Assembly (NCBI GenBank): GCA_020201305.1
Contig: JAIVHC010000008.1
Location: 1 to 15,858 of the forward strand
Direction of reading: 5' to 3'
DNA: 15,858 bases
Source: Geobacteraceae bacterium
GTDB taxonomy: Bacteria; Desulfobacterota; Desulfuromonadia; Desulfuromonadales; Desulfuromonadaceae
This document shows positions 9,267 to 15,784 of this stretch, piece after piece. The stretch's first letter is position 1. Every line of letters starts with the position of its first letter. The position numbers and the translations under genes are program-made. The notes under the pieces are model-generated. The model had not been told where the DNA came from. It searched no databases and saw only the letters and a program-made list of their open reading frames with translations.

Positions 9267-9604
9267 GGGTTTCTGCCCAATAAAATGCTTTTTTAAAATT
9301 GCTAAAAAAATTTAGCGAGCTCAAAATTACCAACCTCTGCAACACCCTGTCAAGTGGATTGAATGCCACACCAGCCCCTCAAACCAGAGCTGAAGCGTCG
9401 CTGGGCAGCATTTACACCATAGTTTTTCCAGTACGGGTGTTGTTCAAGTATCTGCTTTAAAGGGTGAATTGTATAATAAGTGTTTATATTGGTGTCGGCA
9501 GAATATGCGGCATCTGTCGTCTGCTGACTATGCTCTGCGCTCCGTTGGATGTGTCCTGGCGCCCTGATTAACACGGCGCTGAGGCGCGCAGACTCCGGTT
9601 TTGC
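9267..9604. other. Intergenic region between divergent units, with a stem-loop
   Basis: No convincing gene is present. A small open frame on the minus strand (9350-9574) has no ribosome-binding site. A TATAAT box sits at 9472-9477 on the plus strand without a matching -35. About 20 bases later is a stem-loop, GTCGGCAGA (9494-9502) with TCTGCTGAC (9520-9528), one G-T pair, with a smaller ATGC-G-GCAT hairpin inside its loop. This could be a leader or small RNA, but nothing like a terminator follows it closely, so I make no RNA call. Confidence 0.35.
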
Positions 9605-9640
9605 TTTACTGGCAGTAAACCTTTTTAATGCTGGTAAACA
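9605..9640. promoter_or_regulatory. Operator candidate upstream of the XRE-cupin gene
   Basis: TTTACTG-G-CAGTAAA (9605-9619) is a palindrome with perfect 7-bp arms around one central base. A partial copy, CTGGTAAACA (9631-9640), follows 8 bp before the -35 of the regulator gene. Both carry the GTAAA half-site seen in the cobO operator. The position next to the regulator's own promoter suggests autoregulation. Confidence 0.5.
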
Positions 9641-9647
9641 TTAGGCG

Positions 9648-9676
9648 TTGACATTTATGGGCGCATGTTTTATATC
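9648..9676 (+). promoter_or_regulatory. Predicted promoter of the XRE-cupin regulator
   Basis: A consensus -35 TTGACA (9648-9653) is followed after 17 bases by TATATC (9671-9676), a weaker -10. The expected transcript start near 9683 lies downstream of the ATG at 9665, which supports the later TTG (9719) as the true start of the regulator and gives a leader of roughly 35 bases. Confidence 0.5.
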
Positions 9677-9718
9677 GTGCGAGTAAAAATAAAACCGTTT
9701 TTTATTTTTGAGGTTACA

Positions 9719-10279
9719 TTGGAATATAACATAGGCGAAAAAATCAAGGAACTGCGCAAGGCGCGACAGTTGACTCTGCAGGCGGTAGCGAATGAGACCG
9801 GATTCTCTCCGGCGCTTATCTCGCAGATTGAGAACAATAACGTATCGCCGCCCATTGCGACCCTGTCCAAGATAGCGCGCTTCTTCGAAGTGAAGATCAG
9901 CCACTTCTTCGAAGAGGAGGAAGACCCGCGGCGTTTTGAGGTGGTACGTGTGCCCGACCGGCGTGTAGTGAGCCGGGTTATCTCCAAAGCGGGCAAAGGG
10001 CACGGCTATACCTATGAAGCACTCTCGGTACACAAGCTGAATAAAAAGATGGAACCCTTCGTAGTCACCGTGGGGGAACGCAGCACCGATGAAACCATGT
10101 ACAACCACGATGGAGAAGAATTCCTCCTGGTGATGAAGGGAACTGCAGAGGTTCTCCTGGACGATGAACGTATCAAACTTGAAGCCGGGGATGCGATCTA
10201 CTTTGATTCTTCCATGAAACACCGCCTTCTTTCCTACGATGGCAACGAAGTGCAGGTGCTGGCAATAGTAACCCGCTGA
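9719..10279 (+). CDS. XRE-family transcriptional regulator with C-terminal cupin sensor domain
   Basis: A DNA-binding regulator of 186 aa. Residues 5-60 form a lambda-repressor-type helix-turn-helix (GEKIKELRKARQLTLQAVANETGFSPALISQIE, shown by its spacing; the recognition helix is around SPALISQIENNNVSP). Residues about 110-180 form a small beta-barrel cupin (HDGEEFLLVMKGTAEVLLDDER then LEAGDAIYFDSSMKHRL) that would sense a small ligand. The TTG start at 9719 has GAGG five bases upstream, and the longer ATG start at 9665 falls inside the promoter. Such proteins usually control adjacent metabolic genes. Here it sits between cobO-mcm-meaB and the carboxylase genes, so a ligand such as propionate, a CoA ester or another pathway acid is my inference. 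PuuR-like regulators share the architecture; no known name can be assigned. Confidence 0.9.
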   Translation: MEYNIGEKIKELRKARQLTLQAVANETGFSPALISQIENNNVSPPIATLSKIARFFEVKISHFFEEEEDPRRFEVVRVPDRRVVSRVISKAGKGHGYTYEALSVHKLNKKMEPFVVTVGERSTDETMYNHDGEEFLLVMKGTAEVLLDDERIKLEAGDAIYFDSSMKHRLLSYDGNEVQVLAIVTR

Positions 10280-10341
10280 GTTCTCAGGCACATGTAATGA
10301 GTCAGGGGTATCCGCCTGGCTGGTTATCGTTCGATTCTGCT

Positions 10342-10401
10342 CGCAACATAGAACTTCCGACGGAACTTCCGACGTATACGCACATATCTGAACGCAACAT
10401 A
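10342..10401 (+). repeat. Short direct repeats in the carboxyltransferase leader
   Basis: The 231-bp gap 10280-10510 between the regulator and the carboxyltransferase has no gene and no clear promoter or terminator. It holds a perfect tandem duplication of a 12-mer, GAACTTCCGACG (10351-10362 and 10363-10374), and two copies of CGCAACATA 51 bp apart (10342-10350, 10393-10401). The 13-mer CAACATAGAACTT (10344-10356) recurs at 12117-12129 just before the biotin carboxylase gene. These may be regulatory, or a chance and slippage product. Confidence 0.45.
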
Positions 10402-10510
10402 AAACCAAGATCTGTATTCTTTTTCGACAGCCCGGTTGGATACTCTCCAGAGCCTGAACAGAGGTGCCGGCCGGAAAGCGTTATCTATATCAACAAAGGA
10501 TGGATGAATT

Positions 10511-12103
10511 ATGGCAAAAAAAGTGCTGAAACCCTCTCTGGAGAATCCCCTGGATCCACCCGAAAACGTGGAGTTTACCATCCCCGGTGAAGTTCCCGGA
10601 CAGAAGGGCCCCTACGAAGAGGCGATGAAAGAAGGGCACGATCTGATGGAGCGCCCTATCAAGTCTGTGCCGGTGGGGCAGATTGAAAAGCAGCATTTCA
10701 AACAGCGCATGACCGTATGGGAGCGGATCAAGGTTCTGACCGAGAATGAGCCCAATATCCATTTCCAGAACTGGGGGCGTAATCTCGATGGCGCTTCCCT
10801 GGTGACGGGAATTCTGAATATCAATGGGCGCGATGTAGCATTCTACGGGCATGACTTTACCGTACGTGCCGGTTCCATCGATGCTACCAACGGGAGTAAG
10901 TTGGCGAAACTCTTTAATATGGCCGGGGAGAAAGGTATTCCCGTCATTGGCATGAACGATAGTGCCGGCGCCTTTGTACCCGCCGGTGTTGGCGGTCTGG
11001 ATGGTTACGCCGAGGCGTTCACCTCTCTGCGTAAGATCAGTGGTGTGGTACCGAGTATCATGTGCATGTTCGGCTTTAATGCTGGCGGTGGTTCCTATCT
11101 TCCGCGTCAGGGCAGCTTTGTAATCCAGCCCGAGGATACCTTCTTCGGTCTCACCGGGCCGGGCGTGGTAAAGTCGGTCCTGGGGGAGGATATCTCTCCT
11201 GAAGACCTGGGCGGCCCCAAGGTCCATGGCAACTCCGGGGTTGCGGATCTGACCGTGGAAGATGAGACCTCGGCGCTGCGCACTGCAGTTCAATTGCTCG
11301 GCTATCTGCCGGATAACAATCACAGCATATGTGACCACGGGGATTACTTTGAAATTCAGCCCAGCAGAGCGCGCGAAGCGATCACCGCGTTCGGACGTCT
11401 GGATGGAAATGTGGTGGGCTTTGTAGCGAATAACTCTGCAGTTTCTTCCGGGCAGATCGACTGTGATTCAGCCGTGAAGATTGCGCGTTTTGTGCGCTTC
11501 TGTAACATCTACAACATTCCGCTGATCTTCATGGAAGATACTACCGGGTTTCTTCCCGGGCGCGAGCAGGAAGCACGCGGTATCGTACAGGCGGGGCGTT
11601 CCATGCTCGATTCCATTGTGGATGTGCGCACCCCGCGTATTCTCCTGATTCTGCGTAACGCCTACGGCGGTGCATATGCATCCTACAACAATTACCCCAC
11701 GGGTGCGGATCTGGTTCTCGCCCTTCCCACCACGCGTCTTGCGGTTATGGGGCCTGCCGGGAAGGAATTTGTGTATAAGGATGAACTGCGCAAGCTGCGT
11801 GCTGCGGTTCCCGGCATGATCCAGCAGGGGATTGAAAAACGTGTAGCTGCCGGGCTAGAACGTGCCGAAGCGAAGCGCGAGGCTGAAGCAGAAGCGGCTG
11901 CCTGGCTGCAACAGGAAGAGGTCAAGCTCAATACCCGCTACGAGAAGGAACTCATGAATCCGAAGGAAGGTCTGTCTCTCGGTTCTATTTCGTCTCTGGC
12001 CATGCCTACGGATCTGCGTCACGTGCTCGGGCGTAATATGAACTTCTTTCTGCGCCACTACGAGCCATCCGCATGGCAATCGGTTCAGCGCGAGTTCCAT
12101 TAA
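10511..12103 (+). CDS. pccB: Biotin-dependent acyl-CoA carboxylase, carboxyltransferase subunit (probable propionyl-CoA carboxylase beta)
   Basis: Transfers carboxylate from carboxybiotin to an acyl-CoA, most likely propionyl-CoA given the mutase and epimerase nearby. The 530-aa protein has the two crotonase-like halves of the family. The N half shows GHDFTVRAGSIDATNGSKLAK and NDSAGAFVPAGVGGLDGYAE (acyl-CoA-binding GG region) with FNAGGGSYLP as oxyanion hole. The C half shows FMEDTTGFLPGREQEARGIV, NAYGGAYASY and LPTTRLAVMGPAGKEF. A charged Ala/Glu-rich helix follows at about 445-475. The ATG at 10511 has AAAGGA ten bases upstream. The next gene carries the matching biotin carboxylase and biotin carrier, so ATP-driven carboxylation is likelier than transcarboxylase, whose 12S subunit is similar. 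Acetyl-CoA as substrate cannot be excluded. Confidence 0.9.
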   Translation: MAKKVLKPSLENPLDPPENVEFTIPGEVPGQKGPYEEAMKEGHDLMERPIKSVPVGQIEKQHFKQRMTVWERIKVLTENEPNIHFQNWGRNLDGASLVTGILNINGRDVAFYGHDFTVRAGSIDATNGSKLAKLFNMAGEKGIPVIGMNDSAGAFVPAGVGGLDGYAEAFTSLRKISGVVPSIMCMFGFNAGGGSYLPRQGSFVIQPEDTFFGLTGPGVVKSVLGEDISPEDLGGPKVHGNSGVADLTVEDETSALRTAVQLLGYLPDNNHSICDHGDYFEIQPSRAREAITAFGRLDGNVVGFVANNSAVSSGQIDCDSAVKIARFVRFCNIYNIPLIFMEDTTGFLPGREQEARGIVQAGRSMLDSIVDVRTPRILLILRNAYGGAYASYNNYPTGADLVLALPTTRLAVMGPAGKEFVYKDELRKLRAAVPGMIQQGIEKRVAAGLERAEAKREAEAEAAAWLQQEEVKLNTRYEKELMNPKEGLSLGSISSLAMPTDLRHVLGRNMNFFLRHYEPSAWQSVQREFH

Positions 12104-12171
12104 GCGCCACAAGCGTCAACATAGAACTTTAACGCCCGTTTTGACAACCCATGGAACTGGAGATGAAGCCC

Positions 12172-13137
12172 ATGGCACAGAATACACAGCAGAATAACGA
12201 CCCCTACACCAACAATCCACTCATTCACCGCGACCGTCGCCTGAGCAAGTCGGACTCGGCGTGGGTGCGTTCATTTTCGTGTGAAGAACTTAAACCCCTC
12301 ATCGTATGTCGTGGCCCGATCCGTAAGGAAGCCATTGACGTGTTTGAAGAGATGGGGATCAGTCACTACGGAATCCTTCTGTCGGAGAAGGATTCCATCG
12401 TCTACCCCAATGCTCTCTCCCCGGAGCTTCGCACCCTGACCGACAACAGCAAGGTGCATCGCGTCCCCGACTACAGCGGCGCGAGCAAAGAGGAGCGTGT
12501 GGAGCGTATCGGCCAGATAATCCAGACGGCCTTGGATAACGGCTATGATTCCATCTTTGCCGGCTACGGTTTTATGGCCGAGGATGACGAGTTTGTCTCC
12601 GCCATCGAGGATGCGGGTCTGAACTTCATCGGCCCCTGCAGCGGGACTCAACGCGGCGCGGGCAAGAAGGACGAGGCGAAGCGAACAGCGCTGGAGGTTG
12701 GGGTCTCGGTTACTCCGGGTATCGACAATGTCACTACGCGGACCCTGATGAGTAAATACCCGAGCCCCGAGAGCCTCGTGGCGCTGGTAAAGTCGGAAGA
12801 CCTGAAGTGTGACGACGCTGTTCTCAACGATAGCAGCCTCTCTCTGGAGGATCTGGCGAATCATATTCTCGCCGCATCCTATCGCAAGGGGATTGACCTG
12901 TTTTCCATTGAAGAACTCGGCAAGCAGGTGGAGGCCGAGTGTGCTGCCATGTTCCGCGACTACCCCGGCGCACGTGTCCGCCTCAAAGCCATCGGCGGTG
13001 GCGGGGGTAAAGGGCAGCGAATTCTCGGTGCTTCCCTGCTCGCTAAGGATGAGCCCACAGAGGCCGACATCGCCAAGGCGGTGGACGTGACTGCTCTCTG
13101 CAGATGCATGAGCAGAAACTCCTGGAGGTGTCCGTAA
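12172..13137 (+). CDS. Biotin carboxylase, N-terminal fragment of a broken gene
   Basis: The first part of an acyl-CoA carboxylase biotin carboxylase. It has an N-terminal Rossmann-like domain (VCRGPIRKEAIDVFEEMGI, and later FAGYGFMAEDDEF with FIGPCSGTQ) and the beginning of the ATP-grasp domain, including the glycine-rich KAIGGGGGKG loop near residue 271. The ATG at 12172 is preferred over 12151 because GGAG lies nine bases upstream. Family resemblance ends at about 13085 (AKAVD). The frame then reads an unrelated tail to the stop at 13137, while the true continuation is in another frame. Relative to normal biotin carboxylases, a stretch of the ATP-grasp domain with the EKY...PRHIE-type residues is absent. 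On its own this fragment cannot be active. It is 68 bp after the carboxyltransferase gene and clearly part of the same operon. Confidence 0.85.
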   Translation: MAQNTQQNNDPYTNNPLIHRDRRLSKSDSAWVRSFSCEELKPLIVCRGPIRKEAIDVFEEMGISHYGILLSEKDSIVYPNALSPELRTLTDNSKVHRVPDYSGASKEERVERIGQIIQTALDNGYDSIFAGYGFMAEDDEFVSAIEDAGLNFIGPCSGTQRGAGKKDEAKRTALEVGVSVTPGIDNVTTRTLMSKYPSPESLVALVKSEDLKCDDAVLNDSSLSLEDLANHILAASYRKGIDLFSIEELGKQVEAECAAMFRDYPGARVRLKAIGGGGGKGQRILGASLLAKDEPTEADIAKAVDVTALCRCMSRNSWRCP

Positions 13138-14906
13138 CCCAGGAAAGCCTCGCAAAAGAAGCAAAAAAAGCGCGCGCTGCCGGTAATGAAGTAGCAGCGA
13201 AGGCCCTCGAAAAAGATCTTGAAATCCTCAAGCGCATGGAAGATGAGTCCGAGCGCTTCGGGCAGGCGGTAGGTCTCGATTCGGCTTCCACCTTCGAGTG
13301 TATCGTCGATCGTCAGCGTCACTACTTCATGGAGGTGAACACCCGTATCCAGGTGGAGCACCGTGTGACCGAGCTGGTCTACAGCCTGAAGTTTACCAAC
13401 CCCGAGGATAAAAACGACTTCTTTATCGTAGAATCCCTCGTAGAAGCTATGGCGCTCCTCGCCATGCACAAGGATCGTCTCCCGCGTCCCGAGCGTGTAA
13501 CCCGTTTCGGCGCCGGGGTTGAGGCGCGTCTCAACGCAACCGACTGTTCCCTGTCGCCTTCTGCCGGTGGGATTATCCGCTACTGGTCCGATCCCATCGA
13601 AGGGGAAATTCGCGACGATCAGGGGATCTGTACCCACAATCCCGATACCGGCCAGTTCATGCTTTACACCGTTGCGGGCGCATACGATTCCAATATCGCT
13701 CTGCTTCTCACCAAGGCGGATGATCGTCTGGAGAGCTATAATCATCTGGCTGAAGTACTGCGGCGCACCACCCTGTACGGTTCAGATCTCGCCACTAATC
13801 TCGAGTTCCACTATGGTCTGGTGAGCTGGTTTATCGGCAATAATGTCATGGCTAAACCCACCACCCGTTTTGTTGTACCCTATCTTACCCTGATGGGATG
13901 TCTGAAGCAGGAAGCTGCGAAGATTGATCCGGTGGTGGCATTCCTGTCGCTTAAAAAGAAATACGTATCTGAGTATGCCGATGATCCGGAGGCCAAAAAA
14001 GCTATTGCGGATATCCTGGATCGCAAGGGGACACTGCTTACCCGTCCCCTGCAGATCATCCTCAAAGACCCGCATCTGCTTTCCGGCTGGTTAAGCCTGA
14101 ATCAGCGCAACTTCCGTATGGACGACGGCAAGCTGAAGTGGCTGCGTAATCCGCAGGTAGTTATCGCTGAGACCTACGAATACCTCAACATGACCATGCG
14201 CCCTGATGCTCCGGCTTCGGAAGTGATCTGGTCGCACGATAACGAGCAGCTGCAGAAGGCGGTTTCATTCTATGCCAAGCTGCGGGATCATTTTTCCGTA
14301 AGCGTGGAGGACTTCGAGGTTCTCAATGCCCTGTTGGAGAAGGATGAGCCCCAGGGAGATTTCAGCACGGAAGAGTGGGTTGAGGTCCAGGCGGCACACG
14401 CAGGCTTCGAGGCCGGCAATGAGCTGATGGGGCTGCTGTATCTCGTGGGTGAGAACACCAACTTCTTCGACTTCAAGGTTGAAGAGAATCTCGATGTGAC
14501 CATCCCTGAATATCTGCACGATACAGAGTTGCAGGCACAGATGAAGAAGGTGCTGGTACCGCCGCCCTCAACCAAAGAGGATGAGATCGTCACCCCCGGT
14601 GGTGGTATGTACTACGCCCAGGAAGCTCCGGGAATGCCCCCGTTCATCAAGGAAGGGGATCACTTCGACAAGGGCCAGCCGCTGTTCATCCTTGAGGTTA
14701 TGAAGATGTTCAACAAGATTCCGGCGCCGTTCTCCGGTACCGTGGATAAGATCCTTATTGATGGGGGCGATGGCGTTATCGTGTCCAAGGGGCAGCCGAT
14801 CTTCAAGGTTACTCCGGATGAGAAGTTTGTGGAGACCGATCCGCAGGCGATTGAGAAGGAGCGGCGCGAGACTACCGAGGCGTATCTGCAGAGTATCGTG
14901 GATTAG
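13104..14906 (+). CDS. Biotin carboxylase C-terminal part fused to biotin carrier domain (broken gene)
   Basis: The second part of the same carboxylase subunit. Family-like sequence starts upstream of the ATG, at about 13086 (RDCSLQ just before MHEQKLLE), so this ATG is internal and lacks a ribosome-binding site. MEVNTRIQVEH at residues 76-86 holds the catalytic Glu, Asn and Arg of biotin carboxylase. A long all-alpha-looking linker region follows (about 200-470). The C-terminal biotinyl domain (about 490-575) ends with EVMKM, whose Lys (codon 14703-14705) is the biotin attachment site. Fusion of carrier to carboxylase is normal for propionyl-CoA carboxylase alpha chains, although the long middle region is unusual and fits the Desulfuromonadia-type version I recall. 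Joined with the upstream fragment and the missing segment, the chain would be about 950 aa. Confidence 0.88.
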   Translation: MHEQKLLEVSVTQESLAKEAKKARAAGNEVAAKALEKDLEILKRMEDESERFGQAVGLDSASTFECIVDRQRHYFMEVNTRIQVEHRVTELVYSLKFTNPEDKNDFFIVESLVEAMALLAMHKDRLPRPERVTRFGAGVEARLNATDCSLSPSAGGIIRYWSDPIEGEIRDDQGICTHNPDTGQFMLYTVAGAYDSNIALLLTKADDRLESYNHLAEVLRRTTLYGSDLATNLEFHYGLVSWFIGNNVMAKPTTRFVVPYLTLMGCLKQEAAKIDPVVAFLSLKKKYVSEYADDPEAKKAIADILDRKGTLLTRPLQIILKDPHLLSGWLSLNQRNFRMDDGKLKWLRNPQVVIAETYEYLNMTMRPDAPASEVIWSHDNEQLQKAVSFYAKLRDHFSVSVEDFEVLNALLEKDEPQGDFSTEEWVEVQAAHAGFEAGNELMGLLYLVGENTNFFDFKVEENLDVTIPEYLHDTELQAQMKKVLVPPPSTKEDEIVTPGGGMYYAQEAPGMPPFIKEGDHFDKGQPLFILEVMKMFNKIPAPFSGTVDKILIDGGDGVIVSKGQPIFKVTPDEKFVETDPQAIEKERRETTEAYLQSIVD

Positions 14907-14943
14907 TCTGGTTGAGGTACAGCTCCTGCTGCGTGGCTAAAGC

Positions 14944-14996
14944 AAAACAGCAAGCTCCGGTTCTGGTTTTCACCTGTTCCGGGGCTTGCTGTTTTT
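14944..14996. terminator. Intrinsic terminator after the carboxylase operon
   Basis: A 17-bp stem (14944-14960 with 14979-14995) with a single T-G wobble and an 18-base loop, followed by a T-rich tract (GTTTTTGTTT). The left side begins with an A run, so it may also act on the convergent small gene at 15043. It lies 38 bp after the carboxylase stop codon. Confidence 0.85.
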
Positions 14997-15042
14997 GTTT
15001 GCGCTGCGGTGTTGGTGTGATTGAAGTGGCTGGACAGCCCTT

Positions 15043-15252
15043 TCAGTTGTAGCAGTAGTCGTCCCCTTCAACGCTTTCAGAGATCCCTTCGAGGAATGAA
15101 AGCGCCTGGCCATCCTTTACAACTTCCTGCAGGCCGTGATTTGAAGACCACACGGTTCCGCATACGTCGCATTCTGTGATCCCCTCGTAGAATCCGTCCA
15201 CGTGGAGAGAGATGTTGGCGTCTTTGTGGTTCTTGCATACTGGGCATTTCAT
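15043..15252 (-). CDS. Small zinc-ribbon protein of unknown function
   Basis: A 69-aa product with two cysteine knuckles, CPVC near the N-terminus (residues 3-6) and CDVC (residues 28-31), a spacing that fits a four-Cys zinc ribbon, then an acidic C-terminal helix-like tail. The ATG at 15252 has AAAGGA seven bases upstream, which supports a real gene despite its size. A TATAAT box is found about 45 bp upstream on the same strand (15303-15298) without a good -35. It is convergent with the carboxylase operon and divergent from the epimerase gene. Zinc ribbons of this size may bind nucleic acid or act as adaptors, but nothing here shows which. Confidence 0.72.
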   Translation of the reverse strand: MKCPVCKNHKDANISLHVDGFYEGITECDVCGTVWSSNHGLQEVVKDGQALSFLEGISESVEGDDYCYN

Positions 15253-15784
15253 GGCAGTATCCTTTCGCTTTGAGGTTTGTTAAAGATTGTAGGTAAAATT
15301 ATAGCGCCCCCTATGTTAGGTGCGCATGTAGTACAGGTTAGACATTTATGTTCCGAGGTAGCTGTTTTTTTCTTTGCCTCAGCCCGTTTACAAAATTTAC
15401 CAGCGCGTTTACAAAATTTAGTATACGCCTCTTTTTCCACTTGACAACCCTTTTTCGGAGAAAAGTCCTTTCAAAACAGCATGTTATGCGCCAACCTTGT
15501 TTTGCAGGGCAAACCATAGGTTTGAAATTCCTGCCTTGGATATAAAGGCATAGTCCACCCATTCTGCTTTATGGGGTGTATAAGATTGATTTAACTGGGT
15601 ATTTTGGCGCGTATACCGCTATTCTATATATGTGACATTTGTGCCACGGGGCTGAAGGCTCCAATAAAATTCTTTTTCGGCTAAAATACTTTTAGGCATA
15701 TTTAAAAGTCCCGTTTGTTCTTAGGGCACATCATTTTTCACTTAAAAGGTAAATTCTACACAAACTAAATGAGGAGCTAACACT
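15253..15784. promoter_or_regulatory. AT-rich 530-bp leader between the zinc-ribbon gene and the epimerase
   Basis: No gene of credible length is present. The region is visibly richer in A and T than its surroundings. It carries the TATAAT of the small gene (15298-15303, minus strand), a pair of 20-bp direct repeats (15380-15420), and a consensus TTGACA (15441-15446, plus) without a good -10 at the right distance. GAGGAG lies 8 bases before the epimerase ATG. The promoter of the epimerase must be here, but I cannot place it firmly. Confidence 0.45.
15380..15420 (+). repeat. Two 20-bp direct repeats spaced by 21 bp
   Basis: CAGCCCGTTTACAAAATTTA (15380-15399) and CAGCGCGTTTACAAAATTTA (15401-15420) differ at one base. 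The 21-bp period is two turns of the DNA helix, so bound proteins would sit on the same face. The GTTTACA half-site is the same heptamer as the left arm of the cobO operator at 9247. Confidence 0.6.

Noticed and set aside
9350..9574. 74-codon minus-strand open frame in the regulatory region
   Set aside because: Starts at GTG without a Shine-Dalgarno sequence, no recognisable domain, and is followed by regulatory sequence of cobO.
9665..9718. Upstream ATG giving an 18-residue longer XRE regulator
   Set aside because: It lies inside the predicted promoter (before the -10), and the extra residues are not part of the helix-turn-helix; TTG at 9719 has a good GAGG.
10297..10590. 97-codon plus-strand open frame overlapping the carboxyltransferase start
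   Set aside because: It runs out of frame into a well-supported gene and contains the leader repeats; no family resemblance.
10490..11338. 282-codon minus-strand open frame across the carboxyltransferase
   Set aside because: The plus strand encodes clear carboxyltransferase motifs; the minus frame gives no recognisable domain.
13080..13110. Programmed ribosomal frameshift as explanation for the split biotin carboxylase
   Set aside because: A frameshift alone cannot restore the family sequence, because a stretch of ATP-grasp residues is absent in all frames at the junction.
15631..15645. TGTGACATTTGTGCC as a CRP/FNR site upstream of mce
   Set aside because: Only the left half matches TGTGA; the right half is not TCACA, so the dyad is too weak.
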